Of a DNA stretch of 19,963 nt, positions 8,406 to 15,047 are shown piece by piece. Numbering within the stretch: the stretch's first letter is position 1; every line of letters starts with the position of its first letter. The notes under the pieces are model-generated. The model searched no databases and was not told where the DNA came from. It saw only the letters and a list, made by a program, of their open reading frames with translations. Position numbers and translations under genes: made by a program. The stretch comes from Gammaproteobacteria bacterium (GTDB lineage: Bacteria > Pseudomonadota > Gammaproteobacteria > GCA-001735895). The stretch covers positions 1 to 19,963 of the forward strand of contig QIJI01000447.1 in assembly GCA_003231795.1 (NCBI GenBank), given 5' to 3'.

Positions 8406-8901
8406 ACTGCGAAGCCGGTTTTTAACCCGGTCTGTAGCGGGTTTGCTGGTTGTTGTTGGTCTGTCCGGTTGCGGATTTAAACTTGCCGGGACCAGCCAGT
8501 TGCCAGAGTCGCTCGATAGTCTGCACCTGATAACCAAAAATTTTAGCGATCAACAACGAGAGGATCTTGGCTCGGTTTTAAAGGGCGCCGGGGTCACCCT
8601 GACCGGACCCGGTAAAGGCAAGGCTACGCTGTCGGTTAGTCTGAAACAATTGCCACAGCGAACCGTGGTGTCCAGCGCCAACACCGGTATAACCATCGTA
8701 CGTCTGGCGCTCCAGCTTAATTTCAGCCTGCATCCCTCAGATGACACTCAAACCGTTCGTTCGAAAGTCCTGGTGCAACAAAAAAACTTTGAACTAGATG
8801 ACGATAACCTGTTGTCTTCCAGTCGGCAAAAAAACGATGTGATCAAGAACCTGGAATTGTCCCTGTACAATCAACTAATTTTTCAGATGCAGCGCTTTTA
8901 G
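8395..8901 (+). CDS. lptE: LPS-assembly lipoprotein LptE
   Basis: LptE is the outer-membrane lipoprotein that plugs LptD during LPS insertion. The 168-residue protein begins with a basic then hydrophobic signal peptide and a lipobox LSGC (cleavage before C26), followed by GFKLAG, matching the CGF(H/K)L.G start of the family. The start is TTG 8395 inside the end of leuS; an in-frame stop lies just upstream and the next start codon would remove much of the signal peptide. The leuS-lptE pair is a conserved arrangement. The stop codon is directly abutted by a GCCCGG repeat, where the accessory block begins. Confidence 0.92.
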   Translation: MLFKLRSRFLTRSVAGLLVVVGLSGCGFKLAGTSQLPESLDSLHLITKNFSDQQREDLGSVLKGAGVTLTGPGKGKATLSVSLKQLPQRTVVSSANTGITIVRLALQLNFSLHPSDDTQTVRSKVLVQQKNFELDDDNLLSSSRQKNDVIKNLELSLYNQLIFQMQRF

Positions 8902-9070
8902 CCCGGAAATTTCATAAATTTGCGTTGAAACCGGTTTTAATTTCAACTCCGCGTGGTGGAAAATTTACCGCTTGGCTACAAGTGTTTATAATTCACCGAT
9001 TCGCCCGGCTTCGGGATGGCCCGGATAATTCATAAACTGCCGTGACGACGTTGTGATGAATGGGCCGGGC
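8901..9070. repeat. GCCCGG-type palindromic repeat cluster
   Basis: Two direct copies of a motif GCCCGGAWAWTTCATAAA occur at 8901-8918 and 9019-9036, with an extra GCCCGG at 9003-9008. The second copy is mirrored by an inverted partner: 9019-9033 and 9056-9070 pair over 12 of 15 positions (GCCCGG and ATTCAT blocks against ATGAAT and CCGGGC). A related copy stands at 19859-19876 and part of another at 19950. GTTGAAA/TTTCAAC (8924-8930/8941-8947) forms a further small inverted repeat. The first copy begins on the last base of the lptE stop codon. Confidence 0.6.
8964..8992 (+). promoter_or_regulatory. Candidate sigma-70 promoter of the vWA/ABC operon
   Basis: TTTACC (8964-8969, four of six matches to TTGACA) and a perfect TATAAT (8987-8992) are 17 bp apart. 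Transcription would start near 8999, giving a leader of about 117 nt that contains the 9019-9070 palindrome before the first gene at 9116. This is the only good promoter seen ahead of the accessory operon. Confidence 0.6.
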
Positions 9071-9115
9071 TAACGGTCGGTTGATGACGGAAACCACAAT
9101 AAATCGAAAACAAAT

Positions 9116-9691
9116 ATGTCAGATTTGAACGAATCCAGTGCCTCGTCCCGCAAAAACCCGCTAATTTGGGTTGCCGTAATTGTTATTGGCTTGATTGTTT
9201 TCGTATTCTTCGGTGGCGATCGTGGCGATCGGGTGTCCGGTATATCTGGTATATCAGGCAGTGACGAGGAATCCGGTACGATTGATCGCAGCCTGCTGGT
9301 ACCGCCCGGCATGCGGGCGCGAGAATTGATCCGACAGATTCGAGACGATGGTGAACCTTATCCGTTGCAGGTGGTGCACGAGAAGGCTAATCAGCATATG
9401 AACGAAGGCAGTCTGGCCGATGCACACCTGCTGTACTTTTTTGCTGCGCGCGAAGATCACCTGCCTTCGATAATGGTGATGGGTGAAACATCCGATCCCA
9501 CGTTATTCCAGGCGGAAAACTCGCTGCTCGATCATGCCGACGTGATCCAGGCCTACAAGTGGTATCAAAAGGCGGCGGCACTGGGACACAATGCTGCGGT
9601 CGAAAGAATAGACGACCTACGGCAATGGGCACAACGGGAATCCAGAGCAGGCAATGCCGACGCCAGGCAGTTTCTACTCAATTTTGAATAA
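9116..9691 (+). CDS. Membrane-anchored Sel1-like repeat protein
   Basis: A 191-residue protein with a short polar N-terminus, one membrane segment at about 15-32 (PLIWVAVIVIGLIVFVFF) and a soluble remainder, presumably periplasmic. A low-complexity linker GDRGDRVSGISGISG (34-48) is encoded by two successive 9-bp tandem repeats. The segment 142-172 (IQAYKWYQKAAALGHNAAV) is a recognisable Sel1/TPR-like repeat and 96-125 may be a degenerate one; such repeats usually mediate protein contacts. It is the first gene of a four-gene operon; the vWA gene starts 9 bp after its stop. No clear ribosome binding site precedes ATG 9116. I do not recognise a named family, and a scaffold role for the vWA/ABC complex is an inference. 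Confidence 0.8.
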   Translation: MSDLNESSASSRKNPLIWVAVIVIGLIVFVFFGGDRGDRVSGISGISGSDEESGTIDRSLLVPPGMRARELIRQIRDDGEPYPLQVVHEKANQHMNEGSLADAHLLYFFAAREDHLPSIMVMGETSDPTLFQAENSLLDHADVIQAYKWYQKAAALGHNAAVERIDDLRQWAQRESRAGNADARQFLLNFE

Positions 9692-9700
9692 GGTAAAACG

Positions 9701-11656
9701 ATGACCAGATTCAGACAATCGATGATTTGGATAATGTTAGCGGCATCGCTGGCTTTACTGGCATCCAATGTGGCTGCCATCGCCACCAAGCCCCTGCTGA
9801 TGGAAGGAAAGAAGACGCTTTATCAGCGCGTGCTCAGTGTGCCCGACGCACGTCTTTATAAAACGCCGACGAAAACATCAGATGCAACCGAAATTATTCC
9901 GTTTAGCGTTTTGTACGTATACGAAAAAGGCAGCGACTGGATTAAGGTTGGCTACGATAGTTTCGGCCAAACGGCTGGCTGGGTGCCACGCGATCAGGCG
10001 ATAGTCTGGAACCAGGCACTGACAGTTTCATTCAAAGATCCACAGGATATTCAGCGAGTCATGTTGTTCAACAGCAAGGAAGCGCTTGAAAAGCTGGTAA
10101 ACGATTATGATCGGGACGGATACCAGTCGCTCTACGACTCGGTCGTACAGGGCAACCCTCCTGAAAATTCTCCGGTCATTGCCATCCAGCCTGAAGCCCA
10201 TCTCGAAATTCGGGATAATTTTTACCTGGTACCCATCAAGCAACATGAAGATGTCTACCTCGACAATGAGCAGGCTCGTATACTGAAAATCGCCAGCGTG
10301 CCCCTGGATGATTCGAGTGGCGATGCAAACCTGACAACTAGCAGTAAAGACAAGAGGAGCTACCGCAGTGGTATCCATTTTGTAATTGATTCCACGCAAT
10401 CCATGGGGCCCTATATCGATCGAACCCGTGAGGCAATAGCAAAGGTCTACTCGGCGATCGAAAAACAGGGACTGAACAATCAGGTGAGTTTTGGACTGAC
10501 AGCTTATCGCGACAACCTGGATCAGGTCCCTGAACTTGAATACCTGACACGTCGCTATGTCAGCCTGCAGCAGGGGACTGACGTAGAGAAGTTTTTTGAA
10601 GGTGTCAATACCTTGAGCCCGGCGCTGGTATCGAGTCGGGATTTCCGTGAAGACGCCTATGCCGGAATCAAGTCAGCTATCGAAGATTCGGACTGGTCCA
10701 AATTTGATGCCCGTTATGTAGTGCTGATTACCGATGCCGGACCGCGTGAAAGTCATGATTCGCTCGGAGCTACTCGACTCGGCGCGCTGGAATTGCGCCA
10801 ATTGGCCTATGACAAGGCAGTATCTATCTGGGTATTACATTTACGTACGCCATCTGCCGCCGCCGACCACGCCAAAGCTGAATCGCTGTATAAACAGTTA
10901 TCTTATTACCCTGGTATTGGTGATTTTTATTACGCTGTTAGTCTGGGTGAGGTCGATGAGTTTGGTAATGTTCTGGAAACGCTGGCTAATCAGATTACGC
11001 AGCAGGTTCTGGCGACTACCAACGGAGTACCACCGCTTCCTATTCCGCAACTGGAGACGGGCGAGACGCAACTGTCCCAGTTGCAAGGCAGAGTAACCAA
11101 GCTTGGTAATGCATTGCGTATGCGCTATATCCAAAAAGAGTCGGGTCAGCCGTTGCCCAAGGTGTTTGATGCCTGGATGATCGACCGGGATTTTATGAAT
11201 CCCGAGCGATCTTCGGTCGATGTGCGAGTCCTGCTAACACGTGATCAGCTCAGTGATCTTAAAAATGTACTGCAACAAGTGCTGGAACTGGCCGAAGAAG
11301 GCGTGCTTAGTCCGCAAAACTTTATCGACGATCTTAAAAGTCTGGCGGCAACCGTAAGCCGTGATCCGTCGTCGGTTGCCGGTAGCACTTCGGGCGACGG
11401 GGTGAATCTGGCGGATCTGGGTTATATGCGAGAGTATATTGAAGATTTGCCGTACACAGGTGAAGTGATGAATCTGACCCTGGAAAGTTGGGAAGAATGG
11501 TCGGCCAAAGTGCAAATCGAATTCATGCATCGGCTCGAAAGCAAGATAAATTATTATCAGGCGCTGCACGACTACACCGATTTATGGGTGACCCCCGGGG
11601 GTGGACCGGTAAACGGGAACTCGATGTTTCCAGTGGCACTTGATTTACTCCCATAG
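9701..11656 (+). CDS. Exported SH3-like and von Willebrand factor A domain protein (PpkA C-terminus-like)
   Basis: A 651-residue protein with a signal peptide (hydrophobic core 9-24, probable cleavage near SNVAA, 22-26). Residues about 40-105 look like a bacterial SH3 domain (LYKTPTKTSD, SDWIKVGYD, AGWVPRDQAIVW). A vWA domain runs from about 225 to 435, with MIDAS residues D230-S-T232-Q-S234 followed by MGPYIDRTREA, and D345 in LITDAGP. The rest is helical and ends FPVALDLLP. From memory, the vWA part and the C-terminal ending resemble the periplasmic C-terminal region of PpkA kinases of type VI secretion loci, but there is no kinase domain. TAAGG (9689-9693) is the ribosome binding site. It is followed by an ABC ATPase and permease, suggesting a periplasmic partner of that transporter. 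Domain calls are firm; function is not known. Confidence 0.85.
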   Translation: MTRFRQSMIWIMLAASLALLASNVAAIATKPLLMEGKKTLYQRVLSVPDARLYKTPTKTSDATEIIPFSVLYVYEKGSDWIKVGYDSFGQTAGWVPRDQAIVWNQALTVSFKDPQDIQRVMLFNSKEALEKLVNDYDRDGYQSLYDSVVQGNPPENSPVIAIQPEAHLEIRDNFYLVPIKQHEDVYLDNEQARILKIASVPLDDSSGDANLTTSSKDKRSYRSGIHFVIDSTQSMGPYIDRTREAIAKVYSAIEKQGLNNQVSFGLTAYRDNLDQVPELEYLTRRYVSLQQGTDVEKFFEGVNTLSPALVSSRDFREDAYAGIKSAIEDSDWSKFDARYVVLITDAGPRESHDSLGATRLGALELRQLAYDKAVSIWVLHLRTPSAAADHAKAESLYKQLSYYPGIGDFYYAVSLGEVDEFGNVLETLANQITQQVLATTNGVPPLPIPQLETGETQLSQLQGRVTKLGNALRMRYIQKESGQPLPKVFDAWMIDRDFMNPERSSVDVRVLLTRDQLSDLKNVLQQVLELAEEGVLSPQNFIDDLKSLAATVSRDPSSVAGSTSGDGVNLADLGYMREYIEDLPYTGEVMNLTLESWEEWSAKVQIEFMHRLESKINYYQALHDYTDLWVTPGGGPVNGNSMFPVALDLLP

Positions 11657-11662
11657 TGCTGC

Positions 11663-12388
11663 ATGACAGTCGTCTATTCGCTTAAGAATGTGGTCAAGGA
11701 GCGGTTGACTGACGGGGTCGGTTTTCGCCTGGTCGTGCCGTATGTTCAGATACGCGCACAGGAGCATATTGCACTTATCGGACATAGCGGGTGTGGCAAG
11801 AGTACCTTGCTTGACATGCTCGCATTAATTTTACATCCCGATGAATCTGACCAGTTCAGCCTGCATCCGATTGATGGTGAAAGTCATGATATCAACTGGA
11901 TGTGGCAGCGCCGCCGACAGGGGCACCTGTCCCAGATTCGTAAACATCATATCGGGTATGTATTGCAATCCGGTGGCCTTTTGCCTTATCTGACCGTGCG
12001 CGAGAATATTGAGTTACCGCGCCAATTGCTAAAACTTCCCGAGGATGATTCAATCAATTCGATTTCCAGGGTGCTCGGAATTCACCGCCAACTGGATAAA
12101 TTGCCGGGATTATTATCTGCCGGAGAACGTCAGCGAGTTGCCTTCGCACGCGCGCTGTCACATCGCCCCAGTATATTGATTGCAGACGAACCTACCGCCG
12201 CACTCGATCCGATTACCGCCCAGAAAATCATGGCGGTGGTGATGGAGTTGATAAAAGGCTTGAAAATCACGCTGATTACCGCCAGCCACGACTGGGCACA
12301 TGTGTATAAAATGGAGTTACGTACACTGAAACAGGAAGCAGGGCCGGTCGACAATGGTAAGGTTTACCAGTCAAGGTTCAGCGACTGA
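11663..12388 (+). CDS. ABC transporter ATP-binding protein (LolD/MacB/TagT-like)
   Basis: A 241-residue ABC ATPase. Walker A GHSGCGKST is at 40-48, the Q-loop glutamine is Q102 in YVLQSGGLLPYLTVRENI, the signature is LSAGERQR (151-158, LSAGE in place of the usual LSGGQ), Walker B is ILIADEP (171-177) and the switch histidine is H209. The type belongs with LolD, MacB and FtsE ATPases, which power mechanotransmission through FtsX-fold permeases rather than channel transport. The gene starts 6 bp after the vWA stop and its TGA overlaps the permease ATG (TGATG). In T6SS loci the analogous ATPase is TagT, which I consider the closest functional comparison, with moderate confidence. Confidence 0.92.
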   Translation: MTVVYSLKNVVKERLTDGVGFRLVVPYVQIRAQEHIALIGHSGCGKSTLLDMLALILHPDESDQFSLHPIDGESHDINWMWQRRRQGHLSQIRKHHIGYVLQSGGLLPYLTVRENIELPRQLLKLPEDDSINSISRVLGIHRQLDKLPGLLSAGERQRVAFARALSHRPSILIADEPTAALDPITAQKIMAVVMELIKGLKITLITASHDWAHVYKMELRTLKQEAGPVDNGKVYQSRFSD

Positions 12389-13599
12389 TGGCACAGATTA
12401 CTAACATCATTTGGCTCAGCTTTCGTGACTATAGCCACGAATGGCGCATGTCGGGGTGTTTTGTTCTGGCATTGTCATCGGTACTGGCACCAATGTTGAT
12501 TTTGTTCGGCCTGAAATTTGGAATTGTGCAAAGCATGATTGTTGAACTGGTCGAAAACCCGATCAACCGGGAAATCAGGCCCATCGGCAGTGGTCGCTAC
12601 AATGACGCCTGGATTGACGCTTACCGTAATCGCCAGGATGTCGAATTTATTATCCCGAAAACACGTGCGTTGGCGGCCACGATCCAGCTTAAGAGTAAAA
12701 CAGCGAATCGGATTCTGTCGACTGAATTGCTCGCAACGGCCAGCGGCGACCCGCTGTTGGTTGGCATCGAGCAGGTCCCGCAGGATTATTATCAGGCTAT
12801 TCTGAGTCAGGCTGCTGCAAGGAAGTTGAAGGTAAATGCCGGCGATGAAATCGACGCCAGCCTGGCACGTCAGTTTCAGGGTAAGCGCGAACGTGTTCAT
12901 TTGCCACTACAGGTTATCAATGTAGCCGATATTGCTGTGACTAGCCGTAATGTCGCCTTTGTTAATCTCGATTTACTAGTCGCCAGCGAGCAGTTCAAAG
13001 ATGGGCGTGCGGTTCCGGAGTTGGGATGGGAAGGTAACAGCGATGATTCGATTGAGCGCGTTTATCCGTCATTTCGCCTTTATGCTCGTTCGATTTACGA
13101 TGTCGATAAACTGGTGCGTGACCTCGAGTCCGAAGGCGTGCGAGTCAAAGCCAATGTCGGTGAAATTTCAACGGTGCAGTCTATCGATCAGAACTTGTCG
13201 ATTATATTCTGGATTATCGCCTGCGTCGGTGCGCTGGGATTTACTTTTTCGCTGGGGGCAAGTCTCTGGGCCAATGTCGATCGTAAACGCAAGGATTTGA
13301 GTGTTTTACGTCTGGTGGGTTTCAAAAGTGGGCGCATTGTATTGTTTCCAGTGTTGCAATCCCTGTATACCGCGATATTGGGATGGCTACTTGCCGTACT
13401 GATTTATCTGGCGTTTGAATATTTGATCAATCGATTCCTGGCGCCGCGCCTGAACCTGGATCAGGTGCTGTCCTATTTACTCATTGAACACTTCCTGTGG
13501 GCTTTGGGGTTGACCGTGGTTATTGCAATGTTTGCGGCGATACTCGGTGGTATTCGTGCATCCAACATCGAGCCATCTGATGGCTTGCGTGATATTTAG
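12388..13599 (+). CDS. ABC transporter permease, FtsX/MacB fold (TagS-like)
   Basis: A 403-residue inner-membrane protein with the four-segment FtsX/MacB layout: TM1 at about 23-48, a large periplasmic domain to about 265, then TM2 (271-295), TM3 (315-345) and TM4 (367-388), ending IRASNIEPSDGLRDI, which resembles the typical end of this family. A charged loop DRKRKDLSVLRLVGFKSGRI between TM2 and TM3 is the expected coupling segment for the ATPase. The start ATG overlaps the ATPase stop by one base, so the two are translationally coupled. Such permeases pass ATPase movement to periplasmic partners; the vWA and Sel1-like proteins of the operon are the likely partners. The substrate or signal is unknown. 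Confidence 0.9.
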   Translation: MAQITNIIWLSFRDYSHEWRMSGCFVLALSSVLAPMLILFGLKFGIVQSMIVELVENPINREIRPIGSGRYNDAWIDAYRNRQDVEFIIPKTRALAATIQLKSKTANRILSTELLATASGDPLLVGIEQVPQDYYQAILSQAAARKLKVNAGDEIDASLARQFQGKRERVHLPLQVINVADIAVTSRNVAFVNLDLLVASEQFKDGRAVPELGWEGNSDDSIERVYPSFRLYARSIYDVDKLVRDLESEGVRVKANVGEISTVQSIDQNLSIIFWIIACVGALGFTFSLGASLWANVDRKRKDLSVLRLVGFKSGRIVLFPVLQSLYTAILGWLLAVLIYLAFEYLINRFLAPRLNLDQVLSYLLIEHFLWALGLTVVIAMFAAILGGIRASNIEPSDGLRDI

Positions 13600-13682
13600 G
13601 CAGCCTCTGAACCATTCATTCTCGAAGGTTCGACGTATCGATCAAGCCCGGGACAGGCCCTGAGTACTCAGAATTCCCGTAA
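13600..13682. other. Spacer after the permease gene, left part
   Basis: No gene is seen. It contains two short palindromes, TCGAAGGTTCGA (13622-13633) and a perfect 12-bp CTGAGTACTCAG (13660-13671). No hairpin followed by a T run ends the preceding operon here. The regulatory part of the spacer starts at 13683. Confidence 0.4.
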
Positions 13683-13706
13683 TTTTGTAGGAATTGTCCT
13701 ACAAAA
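13683..13706 (+). promoter_or_regulatory. 24-bp palindrome resembling a GacA/UvrY-type upstream activating site
   Basis: Ten-base arms TTTTGTAGGA and TCCTACAAAA flank ATTG without mismatch. The core TGTAGG-N6-CCTACA (13686-13703) has the same layout as the GacA box TGTAAG-N6-CTTACA, with one base changed per half site. It is centred about 85 bp upstream of the likely start of the small RNA. The hairpin is followed by A rather than T on both strands, so it is not an intrinsic terminator. Binding by a LuxR/FixJ-type response regulator is an inference. Confidence 0.5.
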
Positions 13707-13758
13707 AATATCGCCTCAGACTACAAATCAGGGGCCCATCGTCGATAGGACCTGTTAC

Positions 13759-13787
13759 CCAGGCACCTATAATAGATTTGTGCCTGG
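13759..13787 (+). promoter_or_regulatory. Promoter -10 box enclosed by an inverted repeat
   Basis: A perfect TATAAT lies at 13768-13773. The -35 region is poor (TAGGAC or ATAGGA at the right distance), as expected for an activator-dependent promoter. The -10 box sits in the 13-nt centre of a perfect 8-bp inverted repeat, CCAGGCAC (13759-13766) and GTGCCTGG (13780-13787). Transcription would start near 13780. Confidence 0.55.
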
Positions 13788-13949
13788 ATGGACTCGGGTT
13801 ATGGAAATGTGATTCCGGACTGATTCCAGGAGCCTGGCTCCGCAGAACTGGTTCTACACATGAGAGGCAGGATGCCTTGCAGGACGCAGCTAGATGAAAT
13901 ATGCAGGTAATCTTTGGGTCCCCGTGCCTCCCCAGGCCGGGGACTTTTT
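13780..13949 (+). ncRNA. Candidate CsrB/RsmZ-like regulatory small RNA
   Basis: About 170 nt between a TATAAT promoter and an intrinsic terminator, with no convincing protein frame. It carries seven GGA triplets before the terminator (13786, 13790, 13803, 13817, 13829, 13870, 13882), where about two would be expected by chance. Two match the CsrB repeat CAGGA(U/C/A)G exactly: CAGGATG (13868-13874) in the loop of AGGC-AGGAT-GCCT and CAGGACG (13880-13886) in the loop of TGC-AGGAC-GCA; a third, CAGGAGC, is at 13827-13833. Presenting GGA in short hairpin loops is how Csr/Rsm RNAs titrate the translational regulator CsrA/RsmA. The upstream GacA-box-like palindrome fits the same pathway. RNA existence is well supported; the Csr assignment is an inference without a homology search. 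Confidence 0.6.
13918..13949 (+). terminator. Strong rho-independent terminator
   Basis: GTCCCCG (13918-13924) pairs perfectly with CGGGGAC (13938-13944). After a single bulged T the stem continues GCCT/AGGC around a CCCC loop, and TTTTT (13945-13949) follows at once. It ends the candidate small RNA 36 bp before the holA start. Confidence 0.9.
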
Positions 13950-13985
13950 CATTTCCGGGCAGTGGTTTGTCAGGGTGTGATAGCA

Positions 13986-15047
13986 TTGCGGCTCATGCGA
14001 GCCACCCAGATTACCCAAAACCTGAAACCTGTTTACCTGCTGGTCAGCAGTGAACCGCTGCTCTTGCGCGACTGGCTCGACGAAGCCCGTGAGGCGTTAA
14101 AAAAAGCCGGCTTCGAAGATATTATCAACCTGCAAACCGATACTGGATTTGACTGGAATGAGTTGCTTCAGGACGGCGATACACTGTCGTTATTTTCAGC
14201 ACAAAAATGTCGGATCGTGACTTTACCGACGGGCAAACCCGGACAGCAGGGTGGCAAGGCAATTCAGACACTGTGTGCAAACCCGCCCGAGGACAGTGTT
14301 TACATTTTTGTTATCCCGGCTTCAGATCGGCAAACCAAATCGTCTGCCTGGTACAAGTCCTGTGTCGCGGCTGGAGCGGTAGTTGAGTTGAAGCCAGTTT
14401 ATGACAATCAACTGGCTGACTGGATCACACAACGCGCCCAGTCGAAAGGCTTCGCTATTGATCGCCAGTCGGCCCAGTTTCTGGCCGAGCGCACTGAGGG
14501 TAATTTGCTGGCCGCTGATCAGGAGCTTGAAAAATTATCGATCCGCTTTGCCGAGCAAACGAGTATCGATTTCGACACAATTGAATCTTCGGTTAGCGAA
14601 TCATCCCGCTACAGTCATTTTGTGCTGGTTGATGCCTGCCTCTCCGGCAACATCAAGCGGGCATTGAAAGTTTTACGCAGCCTCGCTCGGGAAGGTTACG
14701 CCACTCCCCAGCTACGCTGGGCATTGCAAAATTCACTCGAACTTCTGAATCAACTTAAACAGCGCCAGGCTGACGCCTCGATCAACGATCGTACCTGGCA
14801 GGACCTCAGGATCTGGCGCAATCAACAAGGTTTATATCAGTCCGCGCTGTCCCGCTTACAGGGATCACAGATTGAGCGTTTATTACAAAGCTGTGCTACA
14901 TTAGACCGCCTGGGAAAAGGCCAGCAGGAGAGTAAATTTCCTGACCGGGACTGGCAGGAAATCGAGTCGCTGGTTACCAGTTTCAGTGGTGATTACAGTG
15001 GTAATTACGGGTTAAAAAATGAGCGTGGCGTTACAAAACCAATCTAG
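13986..15047 (+). CDS. holA: DNA polymerase III subunit delta
   Basis: HolA is the delta subunit of the clamp loader, which opens the beta sliding clamp. The frame is open from further upstream, but TTG 13986 is the best start: AGGG (13972-13975) is well spaced before it and the resulting N-terminus MRLMRATQITQNLKPVYLL lines up with the family pattern M(K/R)L...QL...L.PVYL. ATG 13995 is the alternative. The 353-residue protein has the degenerate AAA+ fold typical of delta, with conserved segments SSEPLLLRD, FSAQKCRIV, TEGNLLAADQELEKL and the C-terminal helical domain. The 3' end overlaps proA by 29 bp. An intrinsic terminator lies just ahead, so expression may depend on read-through or a promoter I did not find. 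Confidence 0.94.
   Translation: MRLMRATQITQNLKPVYLLVSSEPLLLRDWLDEAREALKKAGFEDIINLQTDTGFDWNELLQDGDTLSLFSAQKCRIVTLPTGKPGQQGGKAIQTLCANPPEDSVYIFVIPASDRQTKSSAWYKSCVAAGAVVELKPVYDNQLADWITQRAQSKGFAIDRQSAQFLAERTEGNLLAADQELEKLSIRFAEQTSIDFDTIESSVSESSRYSHFVLVDACLSGNIKRALKVLRSLAREGYATPQLRWALQNSLELLNQLKQRQADASINDRTWQDLRIWRNQQGLYQSALSRLQGSQIERLLQSCATLDRLGKGQQESKFPDRDWQEIESLVTSFSGDYSGNYGLKNERGVTKPI

Noticed and set aside
13683..13706. Palindrome read as a bidirectional terminator for the permease operon
   Set aside because: The stem is followed by A, not T, on both strands, so it lacks the U tract of an intrinsic terminator.
13694..13897. Open frame of 67 codons (plus strand) and one of 95 codons (minus strand, 13699-13986) in the spacer before holA
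   Set aside because: Neither has a recognisable domain, a ribosome binding site or a natural N-terminus. Both run across the promoter, the GGA hairpins and the terminator of the candidate RNA.
13780..13949. 6S RNA, glycine riboswitch or cyclic-di-GMP riboswitch
   Set aside because: The conserved sequence blocks of those RNAs, as far as I recall them, are not present, and the following holA gene does not fit those riboswitches.
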